Shown: one piece after another, positions 41,619 to 50,886 of the stretch
Numbering within the stretch: position 1 is the first letter of the stretch
How the letters are laid out: every line of letters starts with the position of its first letter
IMG/VR virus record: IMGVR_UViG_3300030329_001437
Coordinates: 1-55,390 of that record
Strand: one strand, 5' to 3'
DNA: 55,390 nt
Source of the DNA: a virus
The notes under the pieces: generated by a model
The model's database searches: none
Told to the model about the DNA's origin: nothing
What the model saw: the letters and a program-made list of their open reading frames with translations, nothing else
Translations under genes and position numbers: made by a program

Positions 41619-42170
41619 CTATTTAGTTACCTTGAAGAAAGCAATCTTTTGCTCTTTTATAGGTAGGTTGTTAGCGGCTAACCATTTTTTAGTTTGCTTT
41701 GTTAGATCCCAAGGCACTAGCCCTAGTAACTGACCGCCCCAATTATGAATCATCCTATCATTATCTCTAGATACATCCGATTCAGTTTTAGTAGGGTAGT
41801 TGATTAGATGAGTATCACAAACATCGTTAGTATCAAAGTTTTCAACTTCACCTTGATTCTTAAACTCAAAAGGCTTGCCGTCATTTAGGCCTGACATGAT
41901 AGCCTTAGTCAATGCGTCAATCATAGAAATATGAAAACGCTTAGAAACTACAGTTGATTTAAATGAGTTAATCAAAGCAATATTTTCTATTACTACTTCT
42001 ACCTTACCTATCCAAGGGGCGGCGGTCATAGTCTCACTAACCGCTGGCTTAGTGTCTAGCATACCTTGTAATAAAGCACCTAGCTCTGCCGCTTTTTTGT
42101 CAGTGTCCGCTTGGTTAGCGGCTTGCTGATCCGCTGCTGTTAGTTGTTGTTTTAGATCCGGTTTAGTCAT
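41619..42170 (-). CDS. Hypothetical moron-like protein, 183 aa
   Basis: Leftward gene alone in a rightward block, with its own promoter (42225-42254) and terminator, a typical moron layout. ATG 42170, AAGGAG upstream. Gln/Ala-rich N-terminus (LKQQLTAADQQAANQADTD), then a globular part with HNWGGQLLGLVPWDLTKQTK. No known family. Rich in CTAG and TAGTTAG at DNA level, unlike its neighbours, suggesting acquisition. Confidence 0.7.
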   Translation of the reverse strand: MTKPDLKQQLTAADQQAANQADTDKKAAELGALLQGMLDTKPAVSETMTAAPWIGKVEVVIENIALINSFKSTVVSKRFHISMIDALTKAIMSGLNDGKPFEFKNQGEVENFDTNDVCDTHLINYPTKTESDVSRDNDRMIHNWGGQLLGLVPWDLTKQTKKWLAANNLPIKEQKIAFFKVTK

Positions 42171-42224
42171 AAATGACTCCTTAGTTGTTTAGTAAAGTAA
42201 GCTAGTTAACTAGCCTACCTAACT

Positions 42225-42254
42225 AGTATAACTAATTAGCTAGTAAAAAGTAAA
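42225..42254 (-). promoter_or_regulatory. Leftward promoter TTTACT-18-TATACT
   Basis: On the reverse strand GC-TTTACT (42254-42249), 18-bp spacer, TATACT (42230-42225). Agrees with the GCTTTACTT core of the other promoters and has the best -10 of the set. Confidence 0.75.
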
Positions 42255-42487
42255 GCGATAACCTAACTAATTTAACTAAAGGGGGGTATACCCCAAGCGG
42301 CCCTGCGGCCCTACCCACCCACCACGACCCCCTTGTTCCTGTCTCTTTTTTCGCTGTACTTTCGCTACAGGTTCCCTACTCAAAAATTTTTCGCAATGTG
42401 TATTGGGACTCCGGCCTTGAAAATTTTCGCCAAATTTTTTTTAGGCTGTTGCGTGGTATGCTATCTGGGAGTTACGATTGGCCCACT
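42255..42487. other. Intergenic region with palindrome and GC-rich repeats
   Basis: 233 bp between the leftward gene's promoter and the next rightward gene. Contains the perfect palindrome GGGGTATACCCC (42283-42294), the duplicate GCGGCCCT element (near 42297-42312), and a 13-base ACCCACCCACCAC (42313-42325) that also occurs at 41369-41381. No gene or promoter matching the repeated family on the forward strand. Confidence 0.5.
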
Positions 42488-42952
42488 ATGATAATCGAAT
42501 CAGTCGCCGCTGCTGGCGCAATTCTATCCACGATCTCCACCGCCATTAATAAACTAAACGAAGTTGGCGACGGAGCTTCAAAAGCCGTTGAGTTAATGCA
42601 AGGGTTCTCTGACGCCTTGGATTCGTTTGAGCGCGAGAAGAAAGATTCGGTTATCAACAACCTCAGCTCACAGGAGCTTTTAAAATTGGAATCGATAAAA
42701 CACAGACGTGATCAGTGGGAGAAGTCACTGCATGATATGTTAGTGATTCACGATCCGGCATTGCTACAACGCTGGGACGAAGCTAAAGCAAGACAGAAAG
42801 CGAATCACAAACGACAGATGGAAGCTATCAAGGCAAGAGCCGCTGCCCGAAAGAAAATGATTCGTCAGATTTGGATAATTATGGGAGTAACAGCAATAGG
42901 GTTACTTTGTGCATTTATATTAATTGGAGGGGTCATACTGATCTTTAAATAA
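42488..42952 (+). CDS. Helical protein with N-terminal hydrophobic and C-terminal membrane segment, 154 aa
   Basis: ATG 42488 (MIIESVAAAGAILST) is preferred; ATGs at 42458 and 42398 extend the frame but encode an atypical start. Hydrophobic N-terminal helix, charged coiled-coil middle (residues ~35-125), and a C-terminal membrane helix (IMGVTAIGLLCAFILIGG). The plan resembles head-tail accessory or superinfection proteins near phage packaging genes. Start and role are uncertain. Confidence 0.62.
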   Translation: MIIESVAAAGAILSTISTAINKLNEVGDGASKAVELMQGFSDALDSFEREKKDSVINNLSSQELLKLESIKHRRDQWEKSLHDMLVIHDPALLQRWDEAKARQKANHKRQMEAIKARAAARKKMIRQIWIIMGVTAIGLLCAFILIGGVILIFK

Positions 42953-43158
42953 TGGACGTAGGAGCAATTACACCAGCTAACCAAATAGCGTGGCGGCAGG
43001 TAGCCGAAGAGCGGTATCAGAAGTTGATGGAAAACACCCAGCGCGAGGAAAGGCGACAAGCGGTGCAAAATCTGCAGTCAAAGTTGTATATCGCCAAGAA
43101 CGGTAAAGTAGAAGTACAGATTGCCAATACCAGACAGAATATTGACCTACTAGCGTAG
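42952..43158 (+). CDS. Small helical protein, 68 aa
   Basis: ATG 42952 overlaps the previous stop (TAATG). Helical, Gln/Arg-rich (NTQREERRQAVQNLQSKL), ending in a short beta-turn part. No known domain; probably virion or assembly related by position. Confidence 0.65.
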   Translation: MDVGAITPANQIAWRQVAEERYQKLMENTQREERRQAVQNLQSKLYIAKNGKVEVQIANTRQNIDLLA

Positions 43159-43185
43159 TTAAATTTTTCCAGTTACGATTCGCAC

Positions 43186-43482
43186 ATGGCTGAGAAGAAG
43201 AAAAAAGATTCACGGCTTGAAAGAGCTGGAGTCAGCGGTTACAACAAACCGAAGCGCACACCTAACCATCCTAAAAAATCGCATATTGTTGTAGCGAAAG
43301 AGGGTGATAAAATTAAAACCATTCGTTTTGGGCAGCAGGGTGTAAAAACTGCGGGTAAGCCTAAGAAAGGTGAGTCAGCAAAACAGAAGGCGCGGCGTAA
43401 GAGTTTCAAAGCTCGCCATGGAAAAAACATAAAGAAAGGAAAAATGTCAGCGGCTTATTGGGCTAACAAGGTGAAATGGTAA
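43186..43482 (+). CDS. Basic DUF6321-like protein, 98 aa
   Basis: Very Lys-rich; LERAGVSGYNKPKRTPNHP, FGQQGVKTAGKPKKGES and ending with KMSAAYWANKVKW match a small protein I associate with DUF6321, frequent in marine phages. Probably binds nucleic acid and may be packaged with the DNA or act during assembly. The ribosome site upstream is poor. Confidence 0.72.
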   Translation: MAEKKKKDSRLERAGVSGYNKPKRTPNHPKKSHIVVAKEGDKIKTIRFGQQGVKTAGKPKKGESAKQKARRKSFKARHGKNIKKGKMSAAYWANKVKW

Positions 43483-44654
43483 TGGCTAATAGTTATGATC
43501 AGATGAAAATGCAATCAGACTATGCTGATGAAGAAAGTATGGGGGCTGGTGGATTATATAGTCTTCTTCGCGCAGGTGGTGAATATTTGGTTGGGGGAGA
43601 AGCTATGGATTTGCTCCCTGAAATTTCAAGAGCATTCGATGAAAGTGCTGCAATGGAACGTGCTGTTCGTAGAGGGCCGTCCGAACAAGGTGACGCATTA
43701 ACTATGCGTATAGAAGAAATTAGAGCACAACCGTTAGACGAAGGAATGGCTTATAACATAAGTCAAGCTCAAGGATTAGAATCTTTGTTGAGTCCTGAAC
43801 TAGCCATGGTTGTTGGCGCAACTGGTCCTGGAAAGAAAGGCGAGGGTATTCAGTCGTTTATAGAACTTCTGAAAAGCATGAATATGAAACCTAATCAAAG
43901 TATCCTGGATGAAGCCAAAAAGTTAAAAGATCTTTCAGATGACTATTTGAGAGATTTAGGAAAGAAAAACACTGAGAGGGATATAGAACAAACGCGATAT
44001 CAACAGGGAACGGTTCCTGATGATACACGGTATCCTGAAGGACATCCGTTTAGAGATTGGAATAAATCTAAAACCCAGCTTGACAGGGAACGTAAAGCAC
44101 GACAAGAAAATACGGGAGAGGGTTTTTTTAGTGATTTAGAAGATCAGCAAAAAGATATGCCACCGATACTAGGAGGTAGCAAAAAGACTGATCCGACTAT
44201 GCGGTATGCGTCACGTCAAGAAAGACGCGCTGCGTTAGGTGAAGAAGGAATGGGGAGGATACGAGCCTTACTAGATCAGCGTCGAAGTAAGATGGCGCAG
44301 TTATTTGGACCTGAGAGAGATAAAGGATTAGGTTTTAAAAAAGAACAGCAGATCTTAGATGAGATTAGAGAGTTAGAAAGAAAACTTGATCCGTTTTATT
44401 CTTCATCCGAGTTAAAAGATATGGATTACTTTGCTGAAGGCGGTGCTGTTCGTAGAGGTGACGGGGGAGGACTCTATGCAAATATACACGCGAAGCGTAA
44501 ACGTATAGCAGCAGGTTCTGGTGAGCGGATGCGAAAGAAAGGTGAGAAAGGTGCGCCGACCGCTGAGAATTTTAAGCAAGCCGCGAAGACTGCAAAACGC
44601 GGAACAGGTGGTCTTGCATATAAGAAAGGGTATTACGGTAAGAGCTATAAATGA
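43482..44654 (+). CDS. Putative virion protein, 390 aa, with GGGLYANIHAKRKRI motif
   Basis: ATG 43482 overlaps the previous stop (TAATG); ATG 43476 is an in-frame alternative. Acidic helical body with long charged linkers, then the C-terminal segment AEGGAVRRGDGGGLYANIH and KRKRIAAGSGERMRKKGEKG, which I recall as a recurring C-terminus in marine phage structural proteins. Last residues are basic and Gly/Tyr-rich (GLAYKKGYYGKSYK). Probably internal or scaffold-associated. No enzyme motif. Confidence 0.68.
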   Translation: MANSYDQMKMQSDYADEESMGAGGLYSLLRAGGEYLVGGEAMDLLPEISRAFDESAAMERAVRRGPSEQGDALTMRIEEIRAQPLDEGMAYNISQAQGLESLLSPELAMVVGATGPGKKGEGIQSFIELLKSMNMKPNQSILDEAKKLKDLSDDYLRDLGKKNTERDIEQTRYQQGTVPDDTRYPEGHPFRDWNKSKTQLDRERKARQENTGEGFFSDLEDQQKDMPPILGGSKKTDPTMRYASRQERRAALGEEGMGRIRALLDQRRSKMAQLFGPERDKGLGFKKEQQILDEIRELERKLDPFYSSSELKDMDYFAEGGAVRRGDGGGLYANIHAKRKRIAAGSGERMRKKGEKGAPTAENFKQAAKTAKRGTGGLAYKKGYYGKSYK

Positions 44655-45283
44655 GCGAGCTTACAATGGAAATGATAAATGAGCAGATTGAAAATGCTCC
44701 TCTTTCCAAGGAAGAAGCTAGAAAACAGTTTATAGAAAAAACTGCTTCGTTAGATTTAAAACACGCATTTACATTTGATGAAGCGTGGGATTTTTTAGAG
44801 TATAAAAAGAAACAAACTGAATTCAGAGAAAAAATTACAAGATTTGAAGAGGCAGTAAATCAACACCCAGAATCTAGTAAAGATGAAGATCATAAAATCA
44901 ACCCGTTAAAACACAGTTTCGCAGACGGACAGTATATTCGAGAAATTTTTAATCCCGCAGGGTTGTTTATCGTCACAAAGATTCATAATAAAACGCATCC
45001 TTTTTTCTTGATGGAAGGAGAGATGTCGATTATTACTGAAGAGGGAGTTAACTATATAAAAGCTCCGTATCACGGTATTACCGAAGTAGGAACTAAACGA
45101 ATAATTTTTACACACACCCCATGTAGATTTATAACGGTTCATGCAACAGAAAAGCTGGATATTTCTGAAATAGAAAATGAAATAATTGCTAAGTCGTTTG
45201 ATGAAATAATTCCTTCCCTTCCTAATACAACTCAGATTGATCGTTTAATAGATCAAATACAGGAGAAAACAAAATGTCGTTAG
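44651..45283 (+). CDS. Cupin-domain protein, 210 aa
   Basis: First 85 residues helical; then a single cupin barrel with KTHPFFLMEGEMSIITEEG, YIKAPYHGITEVGTKRIIF and CRFITVHATEKL. The HPFFLMEGEMS and HGI...TEVGTKR strands fit the cupin beta-barrel, though only part of the metal-binding His/Glu set is evident. Small phage cupins of this kind have no proven role and may be structural or bind a sugar. Overlaps the genes on both sides. Confidence 0.72.
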   Translation: MSELTMEMINEQIENAPLSKEEARKQFIEKTASLDLKHAFTFDEAWDFLEYKKKQTEFREKITRFEEAVNQHPESSKDEDHKINPLKHSFADGQYIREIFNPAGLFIVTKIHNKTHPFFLMEGEMSIITEEGVNYIKAPYHGITEVGTKRIIFTHTPCRFITVHATEKLDISEIENEIIAKSFDEIIPSLPNTTQIDRLIDQIQEKTKCR

Positions 45284-46272
45284 TAGGAGCTATAATCGCC
45301 TCCACTGTTATTACTGCAGCGGCGACCTCAGCATACGGAGCAAAACAAGGCCGTAAACGAGCAAAAGAACAAAGAGAAGCCCAAGGGCTTCGTGATTTAA
45401 TTGAAGGCGCAGCCCCTAATATTTCTCAAGTTGAAGAAATTATGGCAGAAGACATAGGTAGAGAGAACGAAGCTATTCTTGAAGACGCATTGAGTCAAAT
45501 GGATTATCAAACTCAGCAAGCGCAAGAGGGGGCTGATTTTGCAGCAGAAACCCAAATGGATGAAAGACTTCAACAACTAATTCAACAAGGACTTCCTCCT
45601 GAGTTTCTAGAACAACAAGGAGCCGCAGCTATGGCTCGTGGTGGTCCTATAGGAACTCCGAACGACACTTACTATTTTGACGTAGGCAACATCATGAACA
45701 TGATGACCGATGCTAATCCCCAGATTCAAGGAGTGGGAATGCAATTAGCTGAACAGATGACAGCTAATCCTGGAATGTCTATGGTTCCTGCAACGCGAGA
45801 CCAGATTCAAGGTATGGCTTACGGAGGTCAAGTAGAACCAAGAAAGCTCGCCTATGGAGATGTAGTAGAAAGTGACGGTAACGGGCTTGGACTTGAGGAG
45901 ATATTAAGACAGATACTTCCAGCTGACAAAGATCGCATGGTTGTAGATAAATATAGTCCTGAAGGAGAGTTACTTGGGAAGTCAATTACTTATTCTAGTT
46001 CCGAAAAAGGAGATCCGTTAGTTAGCGATGCAAGAAAATCAGCTGATTTTTATCAGGAAATAATGAACCTTCCTCGAGAACAAAAAGCGCAACCCCTCAC
46101 TGGTGTAGGTAAGATGGGAACACTGTCTTCAGCAGGACGTAGACTAGAAGCGATAAAAGACAGTTATCGAAAACAAGCTGAAATTAAAGCGAGAGAAGAA
46201 GGCTCAGCTCCCATGGGCAAAGAACTTAGTGATGCTGATTTAAGACGCTTTCTACCTACTCGTTCTCAGTGA
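45274..46272 (+). CDS. Putative internal virion protein, 332 aa
   Basis: ATG 45274 overlaps the cupin gene. N-terminal hydrophobic helix (LVGAIIASTVITAAATSAYG), charged coiled coil (residues ~25-105), MARGGPIGTPNDTYYFDVGN, GGQVEPRKLAYGD and an acidic C-terminal part. Motifs with doubled Gly between hydrophobic residues recur in other virion proteins of this genome. Likely an ejection or minor head protein. Confidence 0.68.
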   Translation: MSLVGAIIASTVITAAATSAYGAKQGRKRAKEQREAQGLRDLIEGAAPNISQVEEIMAEDIGRENEAILEDALSQMDYQTQQAQEGADFAAETQMDERLQQLIQQGLPPEFLEQQGAAAMARGGPIGTPNDTYYFDVGNIMNMMTDANPQIQGVGMQLAEQMTANPGMSMVPATRDQIQGMAYGGQVEPRKLAYGDVVESDGNGLGLEEILRQILPADKDRMVVDKYSPEGELLGKSITYSSSEKGDPLVSDARKSADFYQEIMNLPREQKAQPLTGVGKMGTLSSAGRRLEAIKDSYRKQAEIKAREEGSAPMGKELSDADLRRFLPTRSQ

Positions 46273-47786
46273 GTGATCCATTAGACCAGTTGCGAAATGT
46301 TGATCTTTCGCATCTGTCAAAACAAGAAGCTAAAGAGTTTACCCTTCTTCTTGAAGAACTAGATTTACGCGATAAACGAGATTCTTCCGCAGCGACCTTC
46401 TATGATTTTGTATTAAATATCTGGCCTGAGTTTATTGCGGGGTCTCACCATAAGAAAATGGCCGAGGCTTTCGACAAGATTGCAAACGGTGAATCAAAAA
46501 GACTAATTATTAATATGCCGCCCAGACATACTAAGTCTGAGTTTGCGTCATATCTGTTTCCTGCCTACTTGTTAGGCAAACGTCCTAAGTTAAAAATCAT
46601 TGAAGCAACACACACCGCTGACCTTGCAATAAATTTCGGTAGACGTGTGCGTGATTTAATTGAAAGCGATGATTATGGAGAAATTTTTCCCAGTACACAG
46701 CTAAAGGCTGACTCACGAAGTGCTGGTAAATGGCTGACTTCTCAGGGGGGAGAGTACTATGCCTCTGGTATTGGAGGTGCTCTCGCAGGGAGAGGTGCGG
46801 ATTTGTTTATTATTGACGATCCGCACTCTGAACAAGACGCGTTTTCCGACAAAGCGTTAGACGAAGCGTACGAATGGTATCAAACTGGGCCGCGTCAGCG
46901 TCTACAACCAGGAGGTGCCATCGTTATAGTGATGACTCGTTGGTCTAAAAAAGACTTAACGGGTAAGTTAATCAAACGAATGACGCAGGAAAAAGGGGGC
47001 GATGAGTGGGAGTTAATAGAATTTCCTGCAATTTTACCGTCAGGCACACCGTTATGGCCAGAATTTTGGAAACTAGAGGAACTTCAAGCAACGAAATCTT
47101 CGATACCTCCGTCTAAATGGGCAGCTCAGTACATGCAGCGGCCAACTGGTGAGGGTATTTCCATCATTCCGAAAGAATGGATTAAACATTGGCCTGAAGA
47201 CAACCCTCCATCTTGCGAATATTTAATACAAAGTTACGATACAGCGTTTCTAAAGTCCGAACGTGCTGACTATACTGCAATAACAACGTGGGGAGTTTTT
47301 CATCCAGAAGGAAAAATTGGGGATGAGCTGTATAATGGAGCTGATGCACACCTGATTCTGCTAGATTGTGTTAAAGAACGACTAGACTTTCCCGAACTCA
47401 AGCGTGAAGCGATGCGTTTATACGAACATTGGGACCCTGATTCTGTAATAATTGAGACTAAAGCGTCAGGTATCCCGCTAACGCAGGAATTACGGCGACA
47501 AGGAATACCCATTAACACGTTTTCCCCTAGCAAAGGACAAGATAAGATTGCAAGACTCAACACGGTAAGTGCAATTTTCCAAGAAGGACGTGTTTGGTTG
47601 CCTGAAACGTCTTGGGCACAAGAGTTAATGGACGAAATTGTTGATTTTCCTAACGGAGAGAACGACGATTGCGTAGATGCGACAACTTTAGCGTTAATGC
47701 GCTTTAGAAATGGTGGATTTTTGCGTTTAGAAACCGATTATCAAGACGAAGAAGATTATTACCCAAAAGTCCGTGCATATTATTGA
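46269..47786 (+). CDS. terL: Large terminase subunit (TerL), 505 aa
   Basis: GTG start at 46269, overlapping the previous stop. ATPase: Walker A variant NMPPRHTKSE (residues 82-91), Walker B FIIDDPHSE (Asp183, Asp184). Nuclease: SYDTAF (around Asp324), VIIETKASG (Glu ~394), NDDCVDATTLALM (Asp ~466). Terminase_6-type enzyme that packages DNA into the procapsid and cuts concatemers. PPRHTKS Walker A is typical of this family. A promoter-like signal follows at 47787. Confidence 0.94.
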   Translation: MSDPLDQLRNVDLSHLSKQEAKEFTLLLEELDLRDKRDSSAATFYDFVLNIWPEFIAGSHHKKMAEAFDKIANGESKRLIINMPPRHTKSEFASYLFPAYLLGKRPKLKIIEATHTADLAINFGRRVRDLIESDDYGEIFPSTQLKADSRSAGKWLTSQGGEYYASGIGGALAGRGADLFIIDDPHSEQDAFSDKALDEAYEWYQTGPRQRLQPGGAIVIVMTRWSKKDLTGKLIKRMTQEKGGDEWELIEFPAILPSGTPLWPEFWKLEELQATKSSIPPSKWAAQYMQRPTGEGISIIPKEWIKHWPEDNPPSCEYLIQSYDTAFLKSERADYTAITTWGVFHPEGKIGDELYNGADAHLILLDCVKERLDFPELKREAMRLYEHWDPDSVIIETKASGIPLTQELRRQGIPINTFSPSKGQDKIARLNTVSAIFQEGRVWLPETSWAQELMDEIVDFPNGENDDCVDATTLALMRFRNGGFLRLETDYQDEEDYYPKVRAYY

Positions 47787-47815
47787 TTTACTGAGTTAAA
47801 AAAGAAGAGTATGGT
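47787..47815 (+). promoter_or_regulatory. Possible promoter before the portal gene (TTTACT-17-TATGGT)
   Basis: TTTACT at 47787-47792, 17-bp spacer and TATGGT at 47810-47815 in the gap between terL and portal. It lacks the TAGTSC element. It could be the same promoter class or a chance match. Confidence 0.4.
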
Positions 47816-47823
47816 GGCGAATT

Positions 47824-50196
47824 ATGGCAGAAATACAAGTTCCACAAGATCTTGAAGGGGAGGAAGAGCTAGAAATCCTTTTTGACGAGGATGACAATGT
47901 TCTTTACCCTGAAGCACTGCAAGCTGAGGGTGAAATGCCTTTCGGTGAGAATATGGCTGAGTATCTTGAAGATAGTACTCTAGGACAAATCTCTTCACAA
48001 CTTACTACTTCTTATGAAGACGACCTGTCTTCACGACAAGATTGGTACGAAACCTTTAAAAACGGTCTTGACCTGTTAGGGATTGATAGCGAGGCTCGTA
48101 GTGAGCCGTTTGAAGGTGCAAGCGGGGTGTATCACCCGTTATTGGCTGAAGCGACCACGCATTTCCAAGCACAGGCATACAAAGAACTTTTACCAGCTAA
48201 TGGACCTGTAGATACAAAAGTTATGGGAGCGACTAGCGATCCTAAACTGATGCAGGCTAACCGTGTAAAAGATTTCATGAATTATCAGCTAATGTATAAG
48301 ATGGAAGAATACGATCCAGAAATGGATCAAATGTTATTTTTCCTTCCGTTAGCAGGATCTGCATTTAAAAAATGTTATTACGATCCTTCGATGGGACGAG
48401 TCGTTTCCCGTTTTGTAAAAGCCGAAGATTTAGTTGTTCCTTACACAACCACAGATTTACACACCACTCCTCGAATTACGCACGTTATTAAAATGACTGA
48501 AAACGATATGCGTAAGCTACAGCTTAGTGGTTTTTATCGTGACGTAGGTATGACTCCTCCTGGATACGTTACAGATGAAAATGTTATACAGGAGAAGATT
48601 GACGAATTAGATGGAATTTCTAAAACAGGTTCTTCTGAAGAATATACGTTATTAGAATGTCATGTAGAACTAGACATAGAAGGTTTTGAACATACAGACG
48701 CAGACGGTGAGACTACTGGGTTAGCGTTACCGTATATTGTAACAATTTGCCAAGACAACAGTGAAATTTTGTCTATTAGACAGAACTACGACGAAGTCGA
48801 CCCTATGCGTAAAAAGATTGAATACTTTACGCATTATAAATTCCTTCCTGGATTAGGATTTTATGGCTTTGGGTTAATTCATATGATTGGTGGTGTAACT
48901 AAATCTGCTACAGCAATATTAAGACAGCTGATTGATGCAGGCACACTTGCTAATCTACCAGCTGGTTTCAAATCACGCGGATTGAACATACAGCGTTCAG
49001 ATGACCCATTACAACCAGGAGAGTGGCGTGACGTTGACGCTCCTGGAGGCACTATTCGCGATTCTTTCTTACCGTTGCCGTATAAAGAACCTAGTGCAAC
49101 TTTGGCCCAGCTGCTGGGGTTATTAGTTGAATCTGGACAACGGTTTGCGGCAGTAATGGATCAGCAGACTGGAGACGGCAATAGTCAAGCTCCTGTAGGC
49201 ACTACTGTCGCCCTTTTAGAAAAAGGCCAGAAGGTCATTTCTTCGATACATAAACGGCTACATTATGCACAAAAGAATGAATTTAAAATTCTAAAGCGAT
49301 TATTCGGAGAGTATCTACCCCCCGAATATCCGTACCAAGTACAAGGGGCACAACAGACTGTTTTTGCTCAGGACTTCAATAACAGTGTAGATATTGTTCC
49401 TGTTTGCGACCCTAACATTTTTAGTACTACGCAACGAATTATCCTAGCGCAGACGCAACTACAGATGGCGCAAAGCGCACCACAGATTCACAATATGAAA
49501 GAAGCCTTCCGCAAGATGTATCTTGCGTTAAATATTAAAGATATTGACGATGTGCTTCTTCCTGAGTTTGACCCAACGCCTAAAGATCCTGTTCAGGAAA
49601 ACATGGACGCATTAATGAATGTTCCATTGAAAGCGTTTCCTCAACAAAATCATGATGCACACATTCAAGCGCACATGGCGTTTATGCAAAGTCCACAGAT
49701 ACAACAGAACCCGCAAGCAATGTCAGCGTTACAAGCACATATCCAAGAGCACATCGCATTGAAGTACAGAGTGCAAATGGAACAGATTCTGGCACAGCAA
49801 GGTATTCAGTTACCACAACCAGGACCAGATGGTCAAATGCCACAGCTTCCACCTGAAATGGAAAGTCAGATTGCGGTAGCGGCTGCTCAAGCTACACAAC
49901 AAATAACAGGTCAAGAACAAGCACTAGCGCAAGCGATGGCTGCACAACAACAAGATCCGCAAAGACAAATGTTCGAAGAACAAATGGAACTTGAGTTTGA
50001 GAAAATTAATCAGCGTGATAGAGATTCTGAACGTAAGGTTCAGCTTGAAAGGGAGAAACTCGAATCACAAGAACAGCAGACAGACATAAAAGTAGCGGCT
50101 ACGTTACAAGAAGCTGAAATGCAAAACGAGCGAGATATGGACTCTAACTTAACTGAGATTGCGAAGGTTGTTCGTGAATCCAGAGAACAGGAATAG
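47824..50196 (+). CDS. Portal protein, 790 aa
   Basis: Starts 37 bases after terL. WYETFKNGLDLLGID and EPFEGASGVYHPLLAEATTH in the N-terminal third, a long helical-beta core, and a Gln-rich coiled-coil C-terminus (residues ~600-770) as in podovirus-type portals. The dodecameric portal is the channel for DNA and head-tail connection. Larger than P22 portal (725 aa). Family recognised from pattern and its place immediately after terL. Confidence 0.85.
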   Translation: MAEIQVPQDLEGEEELEILFDEDDNVLYPEALQAEGEMPFGENMAEYLEDSTLGQISSQLTTSYEDDLSSRQDWYETFKNGLDLLGIDSEARSEPFEGASGVYHPLLAEATTHFQAQAYKELLPANGPVDTKVMGATSDPKLMQANRVKDFMNYQLMYKMEEYDPEMDQMLFFLPLAGSAFKKCYYDPSMGRVVSRFVKAEDLVVPYTTTDLHTTPRITHVIKMTENDMRKLQLSGFYRDVGMTPPGYVTDENVIQEKIDELDGISKTGSSEEYTLLECHVELDIEGFEHTDADGETTGLALPYIVTICQDNSEILSIRQNYDEVDPMRKKIEYFTHYKFLPGLGFYGFGLIHMIGGVTKSATAILRQLIDAGTLANLPAGFKSRGLNIQRSDDPLQPGEWRDVDAPGGTIRDSFLPLPYKEPSATLAQLLGLLVESGQRFAAVMDQQTGDGNSQAPVGTTVALLEKGQKVISSIHKRLHYAQKNEFKILKRLFGEYLPPEYPYQVQGAQQTVFAQDFNNSVDIVPVCDPNIFSTTQRIILAQTQLQMAQSAPQIHNMKEAFRKMYLALNIKDIDDVLLPEFDPTPKDPVQENMDALMNVPLKAFPQQNHDAHIQAHMAFMQSPQIQQNPQAMSALQAHIQEHIALKYRVQMEQILAQQGIQLPQPGPDGQMPQLPPEMESQIAVAAAQATQQITGQEQALAQAMAAQQQDPQRQMFEEQMELEFEKINQRDRDSERKVQLEREKLESQEQQTDIKVAATLQEAEMQNERDMDSNLTEIAKVVRESREQE

Positions 50197-50886
50197 GTGG
50201 CTTATTTATTAAGCAACATACCTCATTTTAACGCATGGATCCGAAAAGAATTTACATACAATCACATAGACTATCACGGGGAGTATTTACACGCGGTTGT
50301 TTTTGCGGTAAACACCATTCCAGACAGGTGTCTATCTTTTCAAGTAGTCTTTACGGGGTTTGAGCTTGACGCAGAAGAAGATGCAGAAAATATACACGGT
50401 GGCGCGATGTGGGCTAGGATGCCTATAACTGCGCTTGTTGCAGATTCCGTTTTAACGGAGATGCCTGAAGCTATGCCTACGCATTTAGCTCAGCCGTGGG
50501 ATTGTAGTTCTCATGAACACGCAGTAATCAAAATGGATCGTGTTTCCTCTAGTCCTTGGCTCTGTAAGATAGATAATGAATTCCACACTGGACGTTATTT
50601 ATTTACCGTTGACTACACTGGAAATGATATAGCAGATGATCCAGCACAACATAAACAAAGTCATGTGTTAGAACTAACGGATGCTGGTAAATGGACAGGT
50701 AATATTGTTGCACTTCCTAACAACCGTGTAAGAGCGACTAACCCAGCACTCTGGGAGACAGGATCAGGCGCACCTGATTTTTATCCTAGTCAGCACTTAC
50801 ACAGTGCAGAAATTCATGACAGCTATATGGATCCAAAAGTAACTTTCAATAATTTGTACTCAGAAGGAGACAAGAATGAAGGGTAG
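50197..50886 (+). CDS. Hypothetical virion-region protein, 229 aa
   Basis: GTG start directly after the portal stop, with AGGAAT upstream. Beta-rich with Trp and His residues (WIRKEFTYNHIDYHGEYLH, GGAMWARMPITALVAD), no membrane segment. By location between portal and scaffold it may be a minor head protein. Not recognised. An internal start leads to the next small gene. Confidence 0.65.
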   Translation: MAYLLSNIPHFNAWIRKEFTYNHIDYHGEYLHAVVFAVNTIPDRCLSFQVVFTGFELDAEEDAENIHGGAMWARMPITALVADSVLTEMPEAMPTHLAQPWDCSSHEHAVIKMDRVSSSPWLCKIDNEFHTGRYLFTVDYTGNDIADDPAQHKQSHVLELTDAGKWTGNIVALPNNRVRATNPALWETGSGAPDFYPSQHLHSAEIHDSYMDPKVTFNNLYSEGDKNEG

